NCBI GenBank assembly: GCA_944386225.1
Contig: CALXAH010000025.1
Coordinates: forward strand, 1-51,544
DNA length: 51,544 nt
Reading direction: 5' to 3'
Source of the DNA: an uncultured Gemmiger sp.
GTDB lineage: Bacteria; Bacillota; Clostridia; Oscillospirales; Ruminococcaceae
Shown here piece by piece: positions 25,169-33,871 of the stretch (within the stretch, counting starts at the first letter, position 1; every line of letters starts with the position of its first letter). The translations under genes and the position numbers were made by a program. Under the pieces are notes generated by a model that was not told where the DNA came from, made no database searches, and saw only the letters and a list, made by a program, of their open reading frames with translations.

Positions 25169-27358
25169 ATGATCGGATACCAAGCTGAAAACCATTTGTT
25201 TACCCTGCATACCCGTACCAGCAGCTACCAATTTATGGTTGACCCCAGCGGTTATTTGTTGCATACTTATTACGGCCCCCGTGTGGGCGGCGGCAGTTTT
25301 GCCTATCGGCTGCGCCAGGCGGACCGGGGCTTTTCGCCCAATCCCAGCAGCGAGGGGCATCTCCGTACCTTTTCGCTGGACACCCAGCCGCAGGAGTATC
25401 CCTCCAGCGGGGTGGGGGATTTCCGCATTCCGGTGCTGGAGGTGGAAAATGCCGACGGCAGCCGCGCGGCGGATCTGCGGTACCAGAGCCATGTGATTCG
25501 TCCGGGCAAGTATGACCTGCCGGGCCTGCCCGCCTTCTTTGCGCAGGAGGAGGACGCGCAGACGCTGGAAATCACCCTGGAAGATCCGGTCACCGGCCTG
25601 CGGGCTGTGTTGTACTACGGCGTGATTGAATCCCGCGATATGATCACGCGGGCTGTCCGCATTGAAAACGCGGGGGATAAACCGGTGGCCCTGACCCGGG
25701 TGATGAGCCTGTGCCTGGACCTGAACCATGGCGATCTGGACCTGATCACCTTTGACGGCCGGCACACCGGGGAGCGTCACCCTCATCGGCGCCGCCTGGC
25801 TCCCGGTATCCAGCTGGTCAGTTCCACCCGGGGCGCGACCAGCCATCAGCACAACAACTTTATCATGCTCTGCGCCCCCGACGCAGGGGAGACCCACGGC
25901 TGGTGCCTGGGCGCTGCGCTGGTGTACAGCGGTAACTTTGAAGCGGCGGTGGAGCGTACCCAGTTCGATACCGCCCGTATGACCCTGGGCATTTCGCCCT
26001 GGCAGTTCCGCTTTACCCTGGCGCCCGGCGAGACCTTTACCGCGCCGGAGGCCGTTATGGTCTTCTCCCGGGAAGGCTTTTCCGGCATGACCCATCAGTT
26101 CCACCGGGCCATCCGGGACAATCTGTGCCGGGGTGAATGGGCGCACCGCCGCCGCCCGGTGCTGCTGAATACCTGGGAAGCGGCCTACTTTGATTTTGAT
26201 TCCGAAAAGCTGCTGGAGATCGCCCGCTGCGCCGCCGAAACCGGCGTGGAACTGTTGGTGATGGACGACGGCTGGTTCGGCACCCGGAACGACGACCGGG
26301 GCGGCCTGGGCGACTGGTTCGTCAACGAGCAGAAGCTGCCCGGCGGCCTGGCGCCCCTGGTGCATGCGGTCAATGAACTGGGGTTGAACTTCGGTCTGTG
26401 GATCGAGCCGGAGATGGTCAGCGAGGACAGCCGGCTGTTTGCCGAGCATCCCGACTGGGCGCTGCGCATTCCCGGTCGGCCGGTCACCCGCGGCCGCAGC
26501 CAGCTGGTGCTGGATTTCTCCCGCACCGAGGTCTGGCAGTATGTGTATGCCCAGATCAAAAAGGTGCTTTCCAGTGCCAACATCACCTATGTGAAATGGG
26601 ACATGAACCGCAGCCTGACCGATGTGCTGTCTGCCGCGCTGCCTGCCGAGCGGCAGGGCGAGGTCTACCACCGGTTTGTGCTGGGCGTGTACGCTATGCT
26701 GGAACAGTTCCGCAAGGACTTCCCGCACATCCTGCTGGAAGGCTGCTGCGGCGGCGGCGGCCGGTTTGACTGCGGCATGCTCTACTACACCCCGCAGATC
26801 TGGGCCAGTGACAACACCGACGCCATGGACCGCCTGCTGATCCAGTACGGCACCTCCTTCTGCTATCCGGTCAGCGTGGTGGGCTCCCATGTGTCGGCAG
26901 TTCCCAACGAGCAGACCGGCCGCGTTACCGGGCTGGATACCCGGGCGGCGGTGGCGATGGCGGGAACCTTTGGCTATGAGCTGGATCCCCGCAGCCTCAG
27001 CGTGGTGGAGCGTCAGCAGATGCGTCTGCAGATCGACCGGTTCCGGCATCTGTACGATCTGATCCAGTACGGCGATTATGACCGTCTTACCGATCCTTTT
27101 GTTCCCGGCCCCTTCACCGCCTGGCAGCAGACCGCGCCGGACGGTTCGGCGGCACTGGTAACGGTGGTCACCGGTATGGCCCGCTCCAATGACGCCTTTG
27201 CCACTGTATACCCCCGCGGCCTTCTGCCGGATGCGCTCTACTCCGTAAACGGCGAGGGCGCGGTGCGGGGCGATGTTCTGATGTACGGCGGTATCCCGCT
27301 CCCCCATGTGGGCGGCGACTACCGGGCCATGCAGTTTGAACTGACCCGACAGGGTTAA
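25169..27358 (+). CDS. Alpha-galactosidase, glycoside hydrolase family 36
   Basis: A 729-residue cytoplasmic enzyme that removes alpha-1,6-linked galactose from melibiose, raffinose and stachyose. A beta-sandwich N-terminal domain (about 1-320) precedes the TIM barrel. The GH36 signatures are MDDGWFGTRNDD, YVKWDMNRS with nucleophile Asp478, EGCCGGGGRFDCGML and WASDNTDAMDRL with acid/base Asp548. Length fits the tetrameric bacterial form. There is no signal peptide, so it acts on imported sugar. ATG 25169 has ACGAGG upstream. Between the importer genes and the regulator gene it defines the likely substrate of the whole cluster. Confidence 0.95.
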   Translation: MIGYQAENHLFTLHTRTSSYQFMVDPSGYLLHTYYGPRVGGGSFAYRLRQADRGFSPNPSSEGHLRTFSLDTQPQEYPSSGVGDFRIPVLEVENADGSRAADLRYQSHVIRPGKYDLPGLPAFFAQEEDAQTLEITLEDPVTGLRAVLYYGVIESRDMITRAVRIENAGDKPVALTRVMSLCLDLNHGDLDLITFDGRHTGERHPHRRRLAPGIQLVSSTRGATSHQHNNFIMLCAPDAGETHGWCLGAALVYSGNFEAAVERTQFDTARMTLGISPWQFRFTLAPGETFTAPEAVMVFSREGFSGMTHQFHRAIRDNLCRGEWAHRRRPVLLNTWEAAYFDFDSEKLLEIARCAAETGVELLVMDDGWFGTRNDDRGGLGDWFVNEQKLPGGLAPLVHAVNELGLNFGLWIEPEMVSEDSRLFAEHPDWALRIPGRPVTRGRSQLVLDFSRTEVWQYVYAQIKKVLSSANITYVKWDMNRSLTDVLSAALPAERQGEVYHRFVLGVYAMLEQFRKDFPHILLEGCCGGGGRFDCGMLYYTPQIWASDNTDAMDRLLIQYGTSFCYPVSVVGSHVSAVPNEQTGRVTGLDTRAAVAMAGTFGYELDPRSLSVVERQQMRLQIDRFRHLYDLIQYGDYDRLTDPFVPGPFTAWQQTAPDGSAALVTVVTGMARSNDAFATVYPRGLLPDALYSVNGEGAVRGDVLMYGGIPLPHVGGDYRAMQFELTRQG

Positions 27359-27390
27359 AAGCCGGCCGGCGGCCGGGCAAGGAGATCCTC

Positions 27391-28281
27391 ATGGATGACA
27401 ACTATTCCTTTTCCATCTTTCCCAACGAGAACTTTGTGGATCTGCTGATCTTTCAGTACGGCTGGGAGGAGTGCAAACCGCTGCACTCCTTTGGCCCGGC
27501 CATCCGCAACCATTACCTGTTCCATCTGATCCTGTCCGGACGCGGCGTTCTGCGTAGTGCCGGGCCGGACGGGGCGGACCGGGAATATGAGCTCTCGGCG
27601 GGGAACGGTTTCCTGATCTGCCCCGGCCAGGTCAATACCTACTGGGCGGACGAAAAAGACCCCTGGACCTATGCCTGGGTGGAGTTTGACGGGATTCAGG
27701 CGCTGAAACGCCTGGAACAGGCCGGGCTGGATATGGCTCATCCGGTATACCGCTTCCGCTCGCCGCTGGCACACCGCCCGGTGCGTCAGGAGATGGAAGC
27801 CATCGTCCGCAGCAAGGATGCGTCGCCGCTGTTTCTGGTGGGCCATCTGTACCTGCTGCTGGACGCGCTTACCCAGGCCTCCAGCTCCCGCCGGGAGCTG
27901 CGCAACCAGTCCCAGAAGAGCTTCTACGTGCAGGAGGCATTGAACTTCATCGCGCAGAACTATCACCGGGACATTGATGTGCAGCAGGTGGCGGCTGCCT
28001 GTAACCTGAACCGCACCTACTTCGGGCGGGTGTTCCGGCAGATGATGGGCAGCACGCCCCAGGAATACCTGATCCGGTACCGGCTGTCCAAAAGTATGGA
28101 GCTGATGCGCAGCACCGATTACCCCATCAGTCAGATTGCGCCGATGGTCGGTTATGCCAATCCGCTGCATTTTTCCAAAGTATTCAAGAAAGAAACGGGC
28201 GTGTCGCCCCGTACCTGGCGTGCCAACGACGAGCAGGTGCGGCGTCAGCCGGCGCGCCAGGGGGAGGATACCCATGAGTGA
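27391..28281 (+). CDS. AraC family transcriptional regulator
   Basis: A 296-residue regulator with an N-terminal cupin-type sugar-sensing domain (about 1-160; HSFGPAIRNHYLFHLILSG and CPGQVNTYWADEKDPW) and a C-terminal pair of helix-turn-helix motifs (about 190-290; NLNRTYFGRVFRQMMGSTPQ and PMVGYANPLHFSKVFKKETG). This is the layout of MsmR/RafR, which activate raffinose-type operons. It stands within the operon it probably controls, and its stop overlaps the next gene by 8 bases. The dyad at 21800-21815 upstream of the importer is a possible target, unproven. Confidence 0.9.
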   Translation: MDDNYSFSIFPNENFVDLLIFQYGWEECKPLHSFGPAIRNHYLFHLILSGRGVLRSAGPDGADREYELSAGNGFLICPGQVNTYWADEKDPWTYAWVEFDGIQALKRLEQAGLDMAHPVYRFRSPLAHRPVRQEMEAIVRSKDASPLFLVGHLYLLLDALTQASSSRRELRNQSQKSFYVQEALNFIAQNYHRDIDVQQVAAACNLNRTYFGRVFRQMMGSTPQEYLIRYRLSKSMELMRSTDYPISQIAPMVGYANPLHFSKVFKKETGVSPRTWRANDEQVRRQPARQGEDTHE

Positions 28282-30139
28282 ATCCACTGCGGCTGCCCGT
28301 TCCCGCCGGTTTGACCGGCGGCTGGCTGCTTGTTACGACGAGTTCAAGTGGCTTTATTGCGAACTGTATGGCCAGACGGAGCACTTCCAGCAGCTGCTGG
28401 ATGCCGCCCGGGAATTTTTCATCCAGAGAAAAAGCGCTCTGGTCAAGCTGGACGCCGCCCGGGAGAAGGATCCCGACTGGTACCGCCGGTCGGATATGAT
28501 CGGCGTGATGCTCTATACCGATCTGTTTGCCGGCAGCCTGGACGGTGTGCGGGAAAAGCTGGATTATCTTGCGGAGCTGCAGGTGCGCTACCTGCACCTG
28601 ATGCCGCTGCTCAAGATGCCGGCGGAGTTCAACGACGGAGGATACGCGGTAAGCGACTTTCGTCAGGTGGATCCGCGCCTGGGCAGCAACGAGGCGCTGG
28701 AAAAGCTGGCGGATGCCTGCCGTTCCCGGGGAATGAGCCTGTGCCTGGACTTTATCGTCAACCATACCTCCGATGAGCACGACTGGGCCGTCCGCGCCCG
28801 GAAAGGCGATCCGGAGTACCAGGCCCGCTACCAGTGCTACGACAACTATGACATTCCCCGCCAGTTTGAACAGACCATGCCCCAGGTGTTCCCCAATACC
28901 GCGCCGGGCAACTTCATCTGGTGTGAGGAGATGGGCAAGTATGTGCTGTCCACCTTCAATCCCTACCAGTGGGATATGAACTACCGCAACCCGGTGGTAT
29001 TCAATGAGATGGCCTGCAACCTGCTGTTCCTGGCCAATCTGGGGGTGGACGTGTTCCGCATTGATGCCGTGCCCTATATCTGGAAAGAACTGGGTACCAG
29101 CTGCCGCAACCTGCCTCAGGTGCATACCATCATGCGGATGCTGCGCATCCTGGCCAAGCTGGTCTGCCCGGCGGTGATCTTCAAGGGCGAGGTGGTCATG
29201 AAGCCCAACGAGGTAGCCCCCTACTTCGGCCCGGTGGATAAGCCGGAATGCGACGTGCTCTATAACGTGAGCAGTATGGTCTGCATCTGGAATACGGTAG
29301 CCACCCGGGACGCTACCCTGCTGCGCTGGCAGCTGGATACACTGGCGGCCCTGCCCCGGGAATATACCTTTGTCAACTATGTGCGCTGCCACGACGACAT
29401 CGGCTGGGGCCTGGAAGAGGAATCGGTGCGTTATCTGGGGATGGATCCGCTGGAGCACAAAAAATTCCTCTACCATTTCTTTGAGGGCAACTATCCCGGT
29501 TCGTTCGCCCGGGGCGAGCTGTACAACTACGATCCCGCTACCCAGGACGCCCGCAGCTGCGGCACCGCCGCCAGCCTGTGCGGTGTGCAGGCGGCGCTGG
29601 AACAGCGTGACAACGGGGCGCTGGACATGGCCCTGCGCCGGGATCTGTTGATTCACGGCCTGATTCTGAGCCAGTCCGGTATTCCGGTGATTTACAGCGG
29701 GGACGAGATCGCGGCCCGCAACGATTACAGCTACAAGAATGATCCCGCCAAAGCAGGGGACAGCCGTTTCCTGCACCGGGGCGTTTTCAGCTGGGAAGCT
29801 GCCCAGAACCGGCACAATCCGGAGACGGTGGAAGGGCGGATGTTTACCGGCCTGCAGAAGCTGATCTCCCTGCGCCGGGGCGAACCGCTGTTTGACGCGG
29901 ATGCCGCTGTACATACCGCTGACTGCGGCAACCCTCACGCGCTGGTTCTGGTGCGGGAGAAGGCGGGCCGCTGCCTGCTGGCGGTGTTCAATTTCTCGGA
30001 AAGCTGGCAGGAGCTCACCACGCCGCTGGTAGGTGGCCGCTGGGTGGATCTGGTCAGCGGTGATGTGATGGAGGGCAGCATCGGCTGGATGCAGCCCTGT
30101 CAGATGCGCTGGCTTGTACCGCAGGAGGAAACGAAATGA
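28274..30139 (+). CDS. Amylosucrase-like enzyme, glycoside hydrolase family 13 subfamily 4
   Basis: A 621-residue enzyme. An N-terminal helical domain (about 1-75) is followed by the GH13 barrel with YLHLMPLLKMP, DFIVNHTSDEHDWA, VDVFRIDAVPYIWK (nucleophile Asp264), FKGEVVM (acid/base Glu306) and VRCHDDIGW (Asp374). HTSDEH and the order of motifs are those of amylosucrases and sucrose hydrolases rather than sucrose phosphorylases. Amylosucrase turns sucrose into alpha-glucan and fructose; sucrose hydrolase gives glucose and fructose. Which one applies cannot be decided by eye. The fructokinase gene overlaps its end by 4 bases, which fits release of fructose. No signal peptide is seen. ATG 28274 follows GGGGGAGG. 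Confidence 0.87.
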   Translation: MSESTAAARSRRFDRRLAACYDEFKWLYCELYGQTEHFQQLLDAAREFFIQRKSALVKLDAAREKDPDWYRRSDMIGVMLYTDLFAGSLDGVREKLDYLAELQVRYLHLMPLLKMPAEFNDGGYAVSDFRQVDPRLGSNEALEKLADACRSRGMSLCLDFIVNHTSDEHDWAVRARKGDPEYQARYQCYDNYDIPRQFEQTMPQVFPNTAPGNFIWCEEMGKYVLSTFNPYQWDMNYRNPVVFNEMACNLLFLANLGVDVFRIDAVPYIWKELGTSCRNLPQVHTIMRMLRILAKLVCPAVIFKGEVVMKPNEVAPYFGPVDKPECDVLYNVSSMVCIWNTVATRDATLLRWQLDTLAALPREYTFVNYVRCHDDIGWGLEEESVRYLGMDPLEHKKFLYHFFEGNYPGSFARGELYNYDPATQDARSCGTAASLCGVQAALEQRDNGALDMALRRDLLIHGLILSQSGIPVIYSGDEIAARNDYSYKNDPAKAGDSRFLHRGVFSWEAAQNRHNPETVEGRMFTGLQKLISLRRGEPLFDADAAVHTADCGNPHALVLVREKAGRCLLAVFNFSESWQELTTPLVGGRWVDLVSGDVMEGSIGWMQPCQMRWLVPQEETK

Positions 30140-31086
30140 AAAAACTGGTGGCAATTGGGGAACTTCTCATTGATTTTGTACCGCAGCAGTCCGGCTGTGC
30201 TCTGGCGGATGTAACCGGGTTTGACCGGGTGGCAGGCGGTGCGCCTGCCAACGTGGCGATGTCGGTGGCCTGCCTGGGCGGTCATGCATCCATGATCTCG
30301 CAGGTGGGCACCGAGGCGTTCGGCGACTATCTGGTGGCCAATCTGCAGGCCCACGGGGTGGAAACAGACGGTGTTTTCCGCACCGACAAAGCCAATACCG
30401 CCCTGGCCTTTGTGGCCCTGGATAAAAACGGCGACCGGCAGTTCAGTTTTTACCGCAAACCCAGCGCCGATCTGTTCCTGCACGAAGACCAGATCGACCC
30501 GGTTCTGCTGCGGGATGCGGGCGTGCTGCACTTCTGCTCGGTGGATCTGGTGGATGCACCGGTGCGCCAGGCCCACCGCCGGGCGATCCAGATTGCCCGG
30601 GAAAATGGGGCCATCGTCAGCTTTGACCCCAATGTGCGTTTGCCGCTCTGGCCGGATGCAGCCTCTTGTCAGGCCGCCATCCGCCAGTTCCTGCCGCTGG
30701 CCGACATCGTGAAGCTGTCGGAGGAAGAGGTGGAATTTGTCACCGGTATCGCGGACCGGGAAGCGGCAGCCAAAGCCTTGCTGACCGCCAGCTGCCGTAT
30801 GGTGGTCATCACCAAAGGCGCGGACGGCGCGGAAGCCTGGACGCCTGCCGGCCACGCAGCCTGCCCGGTTTGCCCGGGCCCGGTCGTGGATACCACCGGC
30901 GCAGGGGACTGCTTTATCGGCGCGCTGCTTTATCAGCTGCTGGAAAACGGCTGTACCCCCACCGACCTGCCCGGTCTGGACAGCGCGGCGCTGTCCCGGC
31001 TGCTGACCTTTGCCTCCCGCTGCTCCGCCTTCACGGTGGCGCAGAAGGGCGCGGTCATGCCCAGCCTGGCCCAGATCGGCGAGTAA
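30136..31086 (+). CDS. Fructokinase, PfkB family
   Basis: A 316-residue ribokinase-fold enzyme that phosphorylates fructose with ATP. Signatures are FDRVAGGAPANVAMSVACLG (PfkB signature 1 region), a FSFYRKPSADLFL substrate lid, VSFDPNVRLPLWP and DTTGAGDCFIGALLY, which carries the catalytic Asp and anion hole. Length and the motif set match bacterial ScrK-type fructokinases. It overlaps the amylosucrase-like gene by 4 bases (ATGA), so fructose made by that enzyme is fed directly into glycolysis. A terminator after its stop closes the operon. Confidence 0.92.
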   Translation: MKKLVAIGELLIDFVPQQSGCALADVTGFDRVAGGAPANVAMSVACLGGHASMISQVGTEAFGDYLVANLQAHGVETDGVFRTDKANTALAFVALDKNGDRQFSFYRKPSADLFLHEDQIDPVLLRDAGVLHFCSVDLVDAPVRQAHRRAIQIARENGAIVSFDPNVRLPLWPDAASCQAAIRQFLPLADIVKLSEEEVEFVTGIADREAAAKALLTASCRMVVITKGADGAEAWTPAGHAACPVCPGPVVDTTGAGDCFIGALLYQLLENGCTPTDLPGLDSAALSRLLTFASRCSAFTVAQKGAVMPSLAQIGE

Positions 31087-31100
31087 TTCTGCAAAACGAA

Positions 31101-31131
31101 GGCCTCCATGCCCGCAGGCATGGAGGCCGTT
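31101..31131. terminator. Shared terminator between fructokinase and YitT genes
   Basis: A perfect 12-pair stem GGCCTCCATGCC/GGCATGGAGGCC with loop CGCA and a short T-run lies between the convergent genes. Confidence 0.8.
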
Positions 31132-31146
31132 TGTGTGTAAAAGGGT

Positions 31147-32010
31147 TCAGCGCTCAATAAAGCCCTCTCCCAGCACCTCATGGGAGGAGAGGATAATAAT
31201 GAACGCCTGCGGATCCACCTTGCGCACGACCCGCTCTACCTCGATCATCTGTTTGTTGCTGCAGGCGCACATTACCACCGATTTGTCATCGCTGGTATAG
31301 CCGCCCCGCCCTTTCAGCAGGGTAACGCCCCGGTCACAGGCATCCTGAATAGCCTGACTGACCATGGAGCCGTTTTCCGGCGCGGTGACAATCAGCGCCA
31401 GTTTGCCGGCGTTCATGCCGTACATGAGTTTGTCCACCGCGATGGAGTAGATATAACTGATGATACAGCCGTAGATGATGCCGTCCATGTCCTGAAAGAT
31501 AATGCCGCCCAGCAGCACAATGGCCATGTCCAGCGCCATCACGATTGCGCCCAGAGACAGATGCGGCCGCACCGCCTTGACTGCCATGGTGATAAAGTCT
31601 GCGCCGCCGGTGGAAGAGCCGCGCACATAGATCAGCGCATATCCGAAACCGCCCAGTACGCCGGTGCAGATCGCAGCCAGGATCCGGTCGCCCCGGTATA
31701 CCGGCAGCAGGGGAGCCAGATAGTCCACCATCAGGCTGCTGATCACCATACACCGCATGGAACGCAGAAAAAATGCGCGCCCCAGCAGCTTGTAGCATAA
31801 AAGTGCCACCGGAATATTCATCACGATGGTGGTGATACCAATAGGAAGATCGAACAAACGATACAGAATCAGCGCCAGGCCGGAAAAACCCGTCATGGGA
31901 AATTCCGCCTGCGCGGCAAAATTGTACAGGGCGATGCTCACCATAAAACTGCCGATCAGTTCCAGCAGCAGGGTGATGCCTTCTTCTTTCCAGTCAAATT
32001 TCTTTTGCAT
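31147..32010 (-). CDS. YitT family membrane protein
   Basis: A 287-residue protein with five or six hydrophobic spans (about 10-205) containing the family marks TGFSGLALILY, GITTIVMNIP and YVRGSSTGGADFI, followed by a soluble DUF2179 domain (about 215-285; TLLKGRGGYTSDDKSVVM). The family is widespread in Firmicutes and its transport substrate is not firmly known. It converges with fructokinase and is a single-gene unit. The ribosome site GAAGAGGA lies within a 12-base run at 32019-32030 that equals the start of a common sequencing adapter, noted under findings. Confidence 0.9.
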   Translation of the reverse strand: MQKKFDWKEEGITLLLELIGSFMVSIALYNFAAQAEFPMTGFSGLALILYRLFDLPIGITTIVMNIPVALLCYKLLGRAFFLRSMRCMVISSLMVDYLAPLLPVYRGDRILAAICTGVLGGFGYALIYVRGSSTGGADFITMAVKAVRPHLSLGAIVMALDMAIVLLGGIIFQDMDGIIYGCIISYIYSIAVDKLMYGMNAGKLALIVTAPENGSMVSQAIQDACDRGVTLLKGRGGYTSDDKSVVMCACSNKQMIEVERVVRKVDPQAFIIILSSHEVLGEGFIER

Positions 32011-32134
32011 GCTTTGTCCTCTTCCGATCTAGACGCCAACCCGCGGGGGGTGTACAGCACAAAATTCCACAGACAGTATTATAATATGCCCGCCCTTGGC
32101 CCGTCAACCAAATGGGAAAAATGCAAAAACCCTC

Positions 32135-32162
32135 TTGCAAAATCAAAAAAACGCGCTATAAT
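32135..32162 (+). promoter_or_regulatory. Promoter of tRNA-Asn
   Basis: TTGCAA (32135-32140) and TATAAT (32157-32162) are 16 bases apart, 14 bases ahead of the tRNA. Confidence 0.75.
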
Positions 32163-32176
32163 AGTATATGTTCCGT

Positions 32177-32252
32177 TCCTCAATAGCTCAGTCGGTAGAG
32201 CATGCGGCTGTTAACCGCAGGGTCGTTGGTTCGAGTCCAACTTGGGGAGCCA
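32177..32252 (+). tRNA. tRNA-Asn (anticodon GTT)
   Basis: The 76-base gene has a full cloverleaf: acceptor TCCTCAA with TTGGGGA, D-arm with AGCTCAGTCGGTAGAGC, anticodon arm GCGGCTGTTAACCGC, T-arm with GGTTCGAGTCC, discriminator G and encoded CCA. One G-U pair is in the acceptor stem. Confidence 0.97.
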
Positions 32253-32255
32253 CAT

Positions 32256-32303
32256 AAAAAGCCCCGGAATTGGCTGCTTCAGTCAGATTCCGGGGCTTTT
32301 TTC
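32256..32303. terminator. Terminator after tRNA-Asn
   Basis: GCCCCGGAAT and ATTCCGGGGC form a 10-pair stem flanked by A5 and T6. Confidence 0.9.
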
Positions 32304-32354
32304 TGCCTTACGAGGGACAAAAAGCTGCGCTTCAGAAAAACGACTGTCCGGCTA

Positions 32355-33053
32355 TTATTTCGGTTTGCAGGAATGCGGCTCTTTATCCCACCGCCTGCGC
32401 AGGGTTTCCACCGCCTTTTTCTCAATGCGGGATACATAGCTGCGGCTGATTCCCAGAATCTGCGCCACTTCGGACTGGGTCAGCGGGGATTGCCCGGCAA
32501 GGCCGTAGCGCAAAACCAGAACCTGGCGCTCCCGGCCCTGCAGAGCATCCACCAACTCGTGCAGGCGAAGCTGCTCCTCCTGCTGCTCGTAGTCCTCGTC
32601 CAAAAGGAAGTTGTCGGTCACCACATCCATAACCGTCAGACCGCCTTCCTGATTGTCCAGCGGATCCTGCAGGGAGAGAGCGGCAGGTGTCCGGCGTACT
32701 TTGCGAAACTGCATCCGCAGCTCATTTTCAATGCACCGGCTGGCATAGGTGCTGAACCGCGCCTGCTTTTCGGAGTCAAAGCTGTTCACCGCCTTGATCA
32801 GCCCTATGGTTCCGATGCTGATAAGGTCATCCTGATCCCCAAAAGATGCATAATATTTTTTGGCAATGTGCGCCACCAGCCGCAGATTGTGGCGGATAAT
32901 TCTGTCCCGGGCCTGTGGGTCGCCCGCCCGCAGCGCGCGGAACGCCTCTGCCTCCTGCCGGGGAGAAAGCGGCCGGGGAAAACTGCCCGCTTCCAGATGC
33001 AGTGCCCAGAAAAGCATGTGAGCGGCAATGTTCTGTAGAAAAACAAACAACAT
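32355..33053 (-). CDS. sigK: Sporulation sigma factor sigma-K (intact, with pro-sequence)
   Basis: A 232-residue sigma-70 family protein. The hydrophobic N-terminus (MLFVFLQNIAAHMLFWALHL) followed by GSFPRPLSP is the pro-peptide pattern of sigma-K, which is cut off at the forespore membrane. Region 2 reads IRHNLRLVAHIAKKYY, DDLISIGTIGLIKAVNSFD and FSTYASRCIENELRM; region 4 has LRYGLAGQSPLTQSEVAQIL and SRSYVSRIEKKAVETLRR. It directs late mother-cell genes of spore formation. The frame is unbroken, with no skin element. ATG 33053 follows AAGGAGGG. It is transcribed towards tRNA-Asn and away from the HD gene. Confidence 0.9.
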   Translation of the reverse strand: MLFVFLQNIAAHMLFWALHLEAGSFPRPLSPRQEAEAFRALRAGDPQARDRIIRHNLRLVAHIAKKYYASFGDQDDLISIGTIGLIKAVNSFDSEKQARFSTYASRCIENELRMQFRKVRRTPAALSLQDPLDNQEGGLTVMDVVTDNFLLDEDYEQQEEQLRLHELVDALQGRERQVLVLRYGLAGQSPLTQSEVAQILGISRSYVSRIEKKAVETLRRRWDKEPHSCKPK

Positions 33054-33155
33054 AATGCAAGACCCTCCTTCTGGTGTATGCTATGGCATTTGCCGGCCGG
33101 GTATGCTATACTGTTCAGCAAATCAGCGTGTTGTTTGCGAAAGGAGAGAAACTCG

Positions 33156-33737
33156 ATGGAAACTGCTCAGCTTCTTGCGTTTCTGCGCCGGATAGAAACA
33201 TTGAAAACCAATCCGCGTCATGCCTATACGGCTGGTGGCGTGCGGGAAACGGTGGCGGCACACAGCTGGCGCACGGCGCTGCTGGCCATGCTGCTGATGC
33301 CGGAGTTCCCGGATCTGGATATGAACAAGGTAATCCGGATGTGCCTGATCCATGACCTGGGTGAGGCTGTGACCGGGGATATTCCGGCGTTTGAAAAAAC
33401 GGACGAGCACCGCAGCCAGGAACACCTGGCGCTGGCGAAGCTGGTAGATACCGCCCCGGCTGCCGATGCGGCACAGATGCATGCCCTGTTTGCCGAGATG
33501 GATGCCCAGCAGACCCCGGAGGCCCGGCTGTACAAAGCGCTGGACCGGATTGAGGCGGTGATTCAGCACAACGAGTCGGACATTGCCACCTGGATTCCGC
33601 TGGAATACCAGCTGCAGCAGACCTACGGCTGGGAGAATCTGGAGGAGTTTCCGGCTATGCTGGCACTCCGGCAGCAGGTCCTGGCGGATACGCAGGAGAA
33701 GATCCGGGCTGCGGGCGGCGAGCCGGCGATGGGATAA
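33156..33737 (+). CDS. HD domain phosphohydrolase (YfbR/5'-deoxynucleotidase-like)
   Basis: A 193-residue HD-superfamily enzyme. The metal ligands are seen as AAHSWR (first His), CLIHDLGEAVTGDIP (His-Asp pair) and ALDRIEAV (last Asp). The short form with RHAYTAGGVRETVAAHS resembles YfbR-type 5'-deoxynucleotidases and YGK1-like proteins that split dNMPs. The exact substrate cannot be fixed. ATG 33156 has AAAGGAGAG upstream. An extended -10 box TGCTATACT at 33104-33112 is a probable promoter. Confidence 0.85.
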   Translation: METAQLLAFLRRIETLKTNPRHAYTAGGVRETVAAHSWRTALLAMLLMPEFPDLDMNKVIRMCLIHDLGEAVTGDIPAFEKTDEHRSQEHLALAKLVDTAPAADAAQMHALFAEMDAQQTPEARLYKALDRIEAVIQHNESDIATWIPLEYQLQQTYGWENLEEFPAMLALRQQVLADTQEKIRAAGGEPAMG

Positions 33738-33743
33738 AACACA

Positions 33744-33788
33744 AAAAGCCAGGGACGTTTCCCCCGCTGGGATACGTCCCTGGCTTTT
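33744..33788. terminator. Shared terminator between HD and EEP genes
   Basis: AAAAGCCAGGGACGT and ACGTCCCTGGCTTTT form a 15-pair stem with A-run and T-run at both feet, serving two convergent genes. Confidence 0.9.
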
Positions 33789-33871
33789 GCTGTGTGCGCC
33801 AAAACCCGGCAGCCGGGCAGGAGAGGAGAAGCCTGTCGGTTGCGGATTGGTACGCAGATACAAGCGTTTTG

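Noticed and set aside
33054-33115. Repeated AGCATAC pieces before sigK as sigma-E type promoter
   Set aside because: A CATACA-like -10 can be read, but no matching -35 stands at the needed distance, so I do not call it.
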